The notes under the pieces: model-generated | Told to the model about the DNA's origin: nothing | Seen by the model: only the letters and a program-made list of their open reading frames with translations | Databases searched by the model: none | Source: Frankia canadensis | GTDB lineage: Bacteria; Actinomycetota; Actinomycetes; Frankiales; Frankiaceae | Length of the DNA stretch: 46,992 bases | NCBI RefSeq assembly: GCF_900197875.1 | Contig: NZ_FZMO01000201.1 | Coordinates: forward strand, 1 to 46,992 | Direction: 5' to 3' | Translations under genes and position numbers: made by a program | Shown here: one piece after another, positions 42,327 to 46,992 of the stretch | How positions within the stretch are numbered: the first letter of the stretch is position 1 | Layout: every line of letters begins with the position of its first letter

Positions 42327-44690
42327 GTGGTGAGCATCGACGAGGCCCGTCTCGAGGTTGCCGCCCCTGCCGCGCAAGCGCGGCCGGCCGAGCGGCTGCG
42401 GGAACGGTGGGCGATCCGCGCCCTCGGCTCCGACCCGGGCCTCAACCGGTTCCGGATGGCGCTGCATTCCGTCATCACGATCGGCCTGATTCTGGTGGCC
42501 GAATGGCTGTTCGTCCGGGCGACCCACGCCTTGCAGATCCAGACCCACGGCGCGGCGCTGCCCCCCGCGAAGGCCGCGATGGTGGCCGCCGCCAACCACC
42601 AGTTCCTCGTCATCGCCATGCTGCTGGGCGCGATCATCGGCATGATCTCGACCTTCGCGATCATGGATCCGACGCCGCGCGGCCAGCTGGTGACCCTGCT
42701 GTTCCTGCCGCTCCCGATGGTCCCGATGCTCGCGGTCGGCATCGCCCTCGCCGACTACCGGCTGCCCTCGCTGATCCTGATCGTCGCGAGCCTCGGGGTG
42801 GGCACCTACTGCCGGCGGTTCGGCCCCCGCGGGTTCATCGGCGGCATGTTGCTGTTCATGGGCACGTTCATGGGTGACTTCATGGGCAAGGCCATCTCGC
42901 TGGGCGACCTCGGCTGGCTGTGCGCCGAGCTGGGCATCGGCCTTCTCGTCGCGGGAGTCGTCCGCTTCGGGCTGTTCTACCCACGTCCCGCGAAGGACCT
43001 GCGCCGCGCCCAGCGCTCCTACGCAGCCCGGGCCCGCCGGCTGGCGAAGCTGACCCTGGAGCTTCTCGACGATCCCGACCACGGCGAGCGCGGCGCCCAG
43101 CGCCTGCACCGCCAGCTCGTCCGTCTCAACGAGGCCGCCCTGATGATCGACGCCCAGCTCGGCGATCCGGCCGCGACGGCCGACGGCTCGTCGGGCCAGC
43201 TGCTGCACCAGCGGCTGTTCGACGTCGAGCTGGCACTGACGAACGTGGCCCGCTTCGCGCAGGCCATGACCCGCCTCGACCTGCCCGCCGACCAGCTCGC
43301 GGCGGCCCGCGGCGCCCTGCGGGGCATCGTCGACCGCGACCAGGCGGCCGCCGACGCCCAGGCCCGCGCCCTGCTCGACCTGCTGCGGACCGCCGACGTC
43401 GACGTCGACGCCGACGCCGTGGCCGACGCCCGGGACCGCACGGCCGTCGTCGTCGCGCACCGCTTCGCCGGGTCGGTACTCGCGCTGACCGAGGCGATGA
43501 GCCAGTGGCTCGCTCTCGGCTCGGCCAGCGAGCAGGAGCGGACGACGACCCTGTTCCAGCCGTCGGTGATGCTCTTCGGCGGCTTCCTGCCCGGCTCCGC
43601 GGCCGCCAGCGCCATGGCCTCGGTCGAAAGCGGCGACCACATCGCCGACCGCGCCCGCCTCAAGCCGTATGTGCGCGCCGCGATCCAGGTCGCGGTCGCG
43701 GTCGCGGGCGCCATCGCGCTCGGCGATCTGCTGTCGGGCCAGCGGTACTACTGGGCGGTGATCGCCGCGTTCATCACCTTCATGGGCGCGAACACCTCCG
43801 GCGAACAGATCCGCAAGGCGCTGTACCGGGTGGGCGGCACGCTGGTCGGCATCCTGATCGGCTCGGTGCTCGCGCACGCCGTCGGCCACGACGCGGCCCT
43901 GTCGATCACCGTCATCCTGGTGGCGCTGTTCCTCGGCTTCTACCTGATGCGGATCAACTACGCGTTCATGGTGGTCGGCATCACCGTGATGGTCTCCCAG
44001 CTCTACGTCCAGCTCGACGAGTTCTCGAACTCGCTGCTGCGGCTGCGTCTCGAGGAGACGGCGATCGGTGCCGGCGTCGCCATCGCGGTCGTCCTGCTGG
44101 TGTTCCCGCTGCGCACCCAGTGGGTTCTGCGGGTGGCCCTGCGCGGCTACGTGCGGTCCGTCGCGGTCCTCGTCGAACACGCCAGCGGCCGGCTGATCGG
44201 CGACCCTGCGTGCGGCGACACGGCGCTGCGGGCCGACGCCCGCGCCGTCGACGCCGCCTACCAGAGCCTCGTCGCCACCGCCGCGCCGATGCGCCGCGGC
44301 CCGCTCGGCGGCCTCGACGAACGGGTCACCGAGCTCATGCGCCTGGTCACCGCGTCCCGCGCCTACAGCCGCAACCTCGTCCACGACGTCGAGAAGGCCG
44401 GCCCGCTCGACCTCGACAGCCGCCGCGAGATCAAGGGCGCCACCGCGAGCCTGCACGAGTCGCTCGACGTCATCGCCGCCGCGATCAACGGCTCACGCGA
44501 CGCGACGTACACCCGCTCCTCCGCCCTGTTCGACCGGGCCGAGCGCCGCAGTGAGCAGGAGGCCGGCGCCGTCCACGACGGCCAGCTCGCCCTACGCGAC
44601 CTCAAGCTCATCGATGGCGCCATGGCCCGCCTCGCCGAGACGATGGGCCTGCGCATCGCCGACTACGACACCACTCCCGCCGCCGTCTGA
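42327..44690 (+). CDS. FUSC-family integral membrane protein (aromatic-acid exporter type)
   Basis: 787 residues from the GTG at 42327 (GAGG six nt upstream; the next codon is also GTG). Two membrane bundles: helices near residues 45-65, 85-105, 115-165 and 175-220, then a long soluble helical domain (about 220-440), then a second bundle (AIQVAVAVAGAIALGDLL, WAVIAAFITFMGA, VGGTLVGILIGSVLA, ITVILVALFLGFYLM, AFMVVGITVMVSQLYV, GVAIAVVLLVFPLR) and a C-terminal helical domain. The WAVIAAFITF and VGGTLVGILIG segments are characteristic of the FUSC/YccS/AaeB superfamily of efflux proteins. Substrate unknown; no periplasmic adaptor is expected in this cell type. Confidence 0.88.
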   Translation: MVSIDEARLEVAAPAAQARPAERLRERWAIRALGSDPGLNRFRMALHSVITIGLILVAEWLFVRATHALQIQTHGAALPPAKAAMVAAANHQFLVIAMLLGAIIGMISTFAIMDPTPRGQLVTLLFLPLPMVPMLAVGIALADYRLPSLILIVASLGVGTYCRRFGPRGFIGGMLLFMGTFMGDFMGKAISLGDLGWLCAELGIGLLVAGVVRFGLFYPRPAKDLRRAQRSYAARARRLAKLTLELLDDPDHGERGAQRLHRQLVRLNEAALMIDAQLGDPAATADGSSGQLLHQRLFDVELALTNVARFAQAMTRLDLPADQLAAARGALRGIVDRDQAAADAQARALLDLLRTADVDVDADAVADARDRTAVVVAHRFAGSVLALTEAMSQWLALGSASEQERTTTLFQPSVMLFGGFLPGSAAASAMASVESGDHIADRARLKPYVRAAIQVAVAVAGAIALGDLLSGQRYYWAVIAAFITFMGANTSGEQIRKALYRVGGTLVGILIGSVLAHAVGHDAALSITVILVALFLGFYLMRINYAFMVVGITVMVSQLYVQLDEFSNSLLRLRLEETAIGAGVAIAVVLLVFPLRTQWVLRVALRGYVRSVAVLVEHASGRLIGDPACGDTALRADARAVDAAYQSLVATAAPMRRGPLGGLDERVTELMRLVTASRAYSRNLVHDVEKAGPLDLDSRREIKGATASLHESLDVIAAAINGSRDATYTRSSALFDRAERRSEQEAGAVHDGQLALRDLKLIDGAMARLAETMGLRIADYDTTPAAV

Positions 44691-44859
44691 CAGCCGGCCA
44701 ACGGGGCGACGACGGCACCCGCCGCCGCCTCGGCGACACGGAGGGGCGACACGGAGGAAGGTGCCTGCGCCGGCCCTTCCGTTGATCATAAACATTCCGT
44801 CGTTGTTATTGTTCCCATGTGATCACGGCGCGGAAGCGGCCTGCGAGTGTCCGATCGCG

Positions 44860-45087
44860 GTGGGCGGGGGTCTGAGGATCAGAGCGTTTGAGTGTGACGA
44901 ATGCGGCGCGCCGAGAGCCGGTCATCCGAGAGTTTCGGTCACGGGCCGTCGGTTGTGTCAGGAGTGCGCCGACCGGCTGCTCGGAGCGGCGAGCGCTCGG
45001 CTGTCGGGCGGTGGGACAGGCGACGCGATCGCCACGGTCGGATGGTTCGAACGGATCCGTCGACGACGCTCCTCGAAGGGCGGGTAG
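44860..45087 (+). CDS. Small zinc-binding protein (two CxxC)
   Basis: 75 residues from a GTG at 44860. Four cysteines in two pairs, Cys12-x2-Cys15 (FECDECGAPRAG) and Cys33-x2-Cys36 (RLCQECADRLL), make one zinc knuckle pair of about 25 residues. The C-terminus is basic (RIRRRRSSKGG), which suggests nucleic acid or membrane contact. The frame extends upstream through an AT-rich stretch (44780-44820) that is more likely promoter. No characterised family. The start is uncertain because no ribosome site is evident. Confidence 0.5.
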   Translation: MGGGLRIRAFECDECGAPRAGHPRVSVTGRRLCQECADRLLGAASARLSGGGTGDAIATVGWFERIRRRRSSKGG

Positions 45088-45129
45088 ACCGATCGACGGC
45101 TGGCCCGGGCACTGACCCGACCGTCCCCC

Positions 45130-45492
45130 TCAGGGGAAGTCCAGCCGGGGATGGCGGGCGAGTATCTCCTCCCGCGCGTCCGGCGGAAACTCCTCCGGTC
45201 GTCGTCCGGCGACGTCCCAGCTCGTGGCGACCTGGAGGAGGTGGGACTCGGGGTCGTCGGCCGCGGTCACGTCGTCGCGCATGTGCAGCCCGATGATCTC
45301 CGAGACCCGGGCGGACCGCTGCGCCGGCCAGCCGGCCGCTGTGCCGAACACCCAGGCCAGATGCCCTCCCGCCTCCTCGAACGGCAGCCGGTGGTTGTCG
45401 AACGGCTCCGTCAGTCCGAGGTCGTGGAGCAGCGCCGCGATGTAGTACAGCTCGTCGTCGAAGGCGATGCCGTGCGCCGCGCCGTATCTCAC
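45130..45492 (-). CDS. HD-domain protein, probably 5'-truncated
   Basis: 120 residues from the GTG at 45492. It contains FDDELYYIAALLHDLGLTEPF, the HD pair of metal-dependent phosphohydrolases, then FEEAGGHLAWVFGTAAGWPAQR and a conserved-looking tail (DDPESHLLQVATSWDVAGRRPEEFP, EILARHPRLDF). Full-length relatives of this cyanamide-hydratase-like group begin with a His-containing helix before this point. Here SSERYLWGVRYG, the equivalent helix, is readable in frame, but further upstream the frame runs into the end of the FAD monooxygenase gene, so the N-terminus, with the expected first His ligand, is missing. It may be inactive. Confidence 0.62.
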   Translation of the reverse strand: MRYGAAHGIAFDDELYYIAALLHDLGLTEPFDNHRLPFEEAGGHLAWVFGTAAGWPAQRSARVSEIIGLHMRDDVTAADDPESHLLQVATSWDVAGRRPEEFPPDAREEILARHPRLDFP

Positions 45493-45508
45493 GCCCCACA
45501 GGTAACGC

Positions 45509-46774
45509 TCACTGGAGGTCTGCTGGCGCGGTGTCGACGCGCGGGGTGAGCGGCTCGCCGCGGCGGCGGGCCAGGGCCCAGCGGGTGCCCGAGTGCAGGC
45601 CGCGCAGGGTGCGGCGGACCGCCGGGACCTGGGTCGCCCGGTGCATCGGCTGACGCCACGGCGGCTGGCGACCGTGCCGGCCCGCCATCGCGTAGGCGAA
45701 CGACACGGCGTCCTGATCAAGGTACTGGTCGGCCCGCTCGAACCAGGCCATGCTCGTGCGGGCCGCCGCCTGCATCGGCCGCAGCGCCCGGTGGCCCCTG
45801 CCGTCGAACTCGCGCAGCGCTGACGGGACATCGTTCGCGTGCTCGTCCAGGATCCGCGCGAGCATAGCCGCGTCGACGATCGCCAGCGCCGTGCCGGAGC
45901 CCAGGGTGAAGTGCGTGGTGTGGGCGGCGTCGCCGATCAGGACCACGTTGTCGTGGTACCAGTGCTGGTTGGTGACATCGACGAAGCGCTGCCAGCGTGC
46001 GGGGCCACCGCCGTCCTGGCCGTGCGGCCGGTCCTCGGCCTGCCCCTGCGCCTGGCTGATCAGCGCGTGGCCGTCCAACGGTCCGGCGAAGATCTTCTCC
46101 AGGGTCCGGAGCGTCTCCTCGTCGCCGCGGGCGTCGAAGCCGAGACCCTGCCACGTCCGTTCGGCGCACTCGACGATGAAGGTGCTGAGCCCGGCGTTCG
46201 ACGGGTAGGCGTGGCACCAGATCCAACCGGCCGGGGTCGGCTCGAACGCGAAGGTGAAACTGTCGGAGAACCGGTCCGTGCCGAGCCAGAGGTAGGGGTT
46301 GGTGCCCCTCGTGGTGCTGGTGCCGAACAGGTCGCCGGCGTCCTGGCGGATCCGGCTGTTCGCACCGTCGGCAGCCACGATCAGATCCGCGTCGGCGTAG
46401 GGGTCGAGATCGTCGACCTCCTGCTGATAGACGACCCGGACGTCGAGCTCGGCCGCGCGGTCGGCGAGAACGCGCAGCAGCTCGGCCCGCTGGACGCTGA
46501 AGCCGTAGCCGGTGAGATGGGCCACCCCCGACCCACCCAGGCTGATGCGCTGCTCCTGCCAGAGGGCGGACCTGGCCCGGATCGCCCGGGCGCTGCGCGG
46601 GTCCGTGCCGAAGAAGACATCGAGCAGGTTGTCCCAGTAGACGACGCCCCAGCCGTACGTCGCGCCCGGCGGGTTGCGTTCGAGCACGGTGATCTCGTCA
46701 CCCGGATGGCGCAGCTTCGCCGAGATGGCGAAGTAGAACCCAGCCGGTCCGCCGCCGACGCAGACAATCCTCAT
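45509..46774 (-). CDS. FAD-dependent monooxygenase of the salicylyl-CoA 5-hydroxylase type
   Basis: 421 residues from the ATG at 46774, preceded by GAGGGCGGG. FAD sites: CVGGGPAGFYFA near the N-terminus, LIVAADGANSRIR and VVLIGDAAHTTHFTLGSGTALAIVDA. The stretch YGWGVVYWDNLLDVFF and the following DPRSAR are characteristic of the salicylyl-CoA / anthraniloyl-CoA monooxygenase branch, in which the same FAD domain is often fused to an oxidoreductase domain; here it stands alone. It therefore probably hydroxylates an aromatic acyl-CoA. Its stop is 17 bp before the likely start of the HD protein, on the same strand. Confidence 0.87.
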   Translation of the reverse strand: MRIVCVGGGPAGFYFAISAKLRHPGDEITVLERNPPGATYGWGVVYWDNLLDVFFGTDPRSARAIRARSALWQEQRISLGGSGVAHLTGYGFSVQRAELLRVLADRAAELDVRVVYQQEVDDLDPYADADLIVAADGANSRIRQDAGDLFGTSTTRGTNPYLWLGTDRFSDSFTFAFEPTPAGWIWCHAYPSNAGLSTFIVECAERTWQGLGFDARGDEETLRTLEKIFAGPLDGHALISQAQGQAEDRPHGQDGGGPARWQRFVDVTNQHWYHDNVVLIGDAAHTTHFTLGSGTALAIVDAAMLARILDEHANDVPSALREFDGRGHRALRPMQAAARTSMAWFERADQYLDQDAVSFAYAMAGRHGRQPPWRQPMHRATQVPAVRRTLRGLHSGTRWALARRRGEPLTPRVDTAPADLQ

Positions 46775-46893
46775 CGCACCCGCCCTCGTGATCGTGGCTG
46801 AAGCCCGCCCGCCCGCGTTGATGGACCCTCGAGACGGGGCATGGCGACGGCCGATCGATCGTCGGCTCGTCGCCACGCTGTTGCTCCTGGACA

Positions 46894-46908
46894 GCCCGCC
46901 TGGCGGGC
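46894..46908. promoter_or_regulatory. Perfect 15-bp palindrome near the window end
   Basis: GCCCGCCTGGCGGGC: two 7-bp arms around a single T, in the divergent region between the FAD monooxygenase and the partial gene at 46926. With a one-base centre it is a DNA palindrome rather than a good RNA hairpin, so an operator is more likely than a terminator. GC-rich composition makes chance possible. Confidence 0.35.
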
Positions 46909-46925
46909 CTAGGACCGAGGAAGCT

Positions 46926-46992
46926 GTGAACCATTGGAACTGTGCGCCTGGTGCCCGGGGCTACCAGCCCCAGCCGCCCCAGCCACCCCATC
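46926..46992 (+). CDS. Start of a proline/glutamine-rich protein (truncated by window end)
   Basis: The GTG at 46926 follows GAGG with a 5-nt spacing (GAGGAAGCTGTG). The first 22 residues read MNHWNCAPGARGYQPQPPQPPH, the low-complexity proline/glutamine start common in actinobacterial membrane proteins with disordered N-termini. Nothing further can be said because the window ends. The opposing frame covering the same bases has no ribosome site. Confidence 0.45.
   Translation, partial: MNHWNCAPGARGYQPQPPQPPH

Overview
The window is chromosomal DNA of a high-GC actinobacterium. Sampled 60-base lines in its ordinary parts run 75-78% GC, GTG starts and 4- or 8-nt start/stop overlaps are frequent, and the gene content (DUF6529-Rieske pair, Ddn-like oxidoreductase, Mop/TOBE protein, FUSC transporter, many CoA-ester enzymes) suits a soil or plant-associated actinomycete. 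Frankia or a relative is my guess from gene style, not a demonstrated assignment. I see no tRNA, rRNA, CRISPR array or insertion sequence.

Layout. 0-5 kb, minus strand: a FHA / Rieske / DUF6529 operon, aminopeptidase N (pepN) and two small membrane proteins. 5-11.2 kb: short, mostly convergent housekeeping and accessory genes: a FetB-like ABC permease behind a BlaI-like palindrome, a deazaflavin-type oxidoreductase, an AlkZ-like winged-helix protein, a TFIIB-type zinc ribbon, a phosphotransferase and methyltransferase pair, two tiny zinc-ribbon proteins and a secreted protein. 11.4-22.8 kb: a tyrosine phosphatase, a type II NADH dehydrogenase with a strong terminator hairpin, a crotonase, an acyl-CoA-dehydrogenase-like flavoprotein, a di-TOBE molybdate-binding protein and a quinone oxidoreductase. 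Between them are gene-poor stretches of 0.55-0.93 kb holding an EAL-domain remnant and repeats.

22.9-39.4 kb is the accessory core and looks like a defence or biological-conflict island with two adjacent systems. The first (22969-32978) has an HExxH zincin, a CHAT caspase-like protease and a 2022-residue P-loop NTPase whose C-terminus resembles a CHAT domain without its catalytic cysteine. The last two genes overlap by GTGA, and an unrecognised 410-residue protein is convergent to them. The second (34382-39358) has clearly lower GC in its first part (52-58% in two sampled lines) and is a tight operon: a SAM methyltransferase with a TTG start and a near-perfect Shine-Dalgarno; an 895-residue HEPN-NACHT-FGE-fold fusion; a 95-residue OB/cold-shock-like protein; and a 396-residue protein with two C-terminal membrane segments. 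The organisation suggests sensor (FGE fold), NTPase switch (NACHT) and effectors (HEPN RNase-like domain and/or membrane protein). I infer this role; the sequence does not prove it.

39.4-47 kb returns to ordinary accessory metabolism: an SDR, a class III CoA-transferase with a decayed second copy beside it, a FUSC-type membrane protein, a small zinc protein, an apparently 5'-truncated HD protein, a salicylyl-CoA-hydroxylase-type FAD monooxygenase and the start of a proline-rich protein at the window edge.
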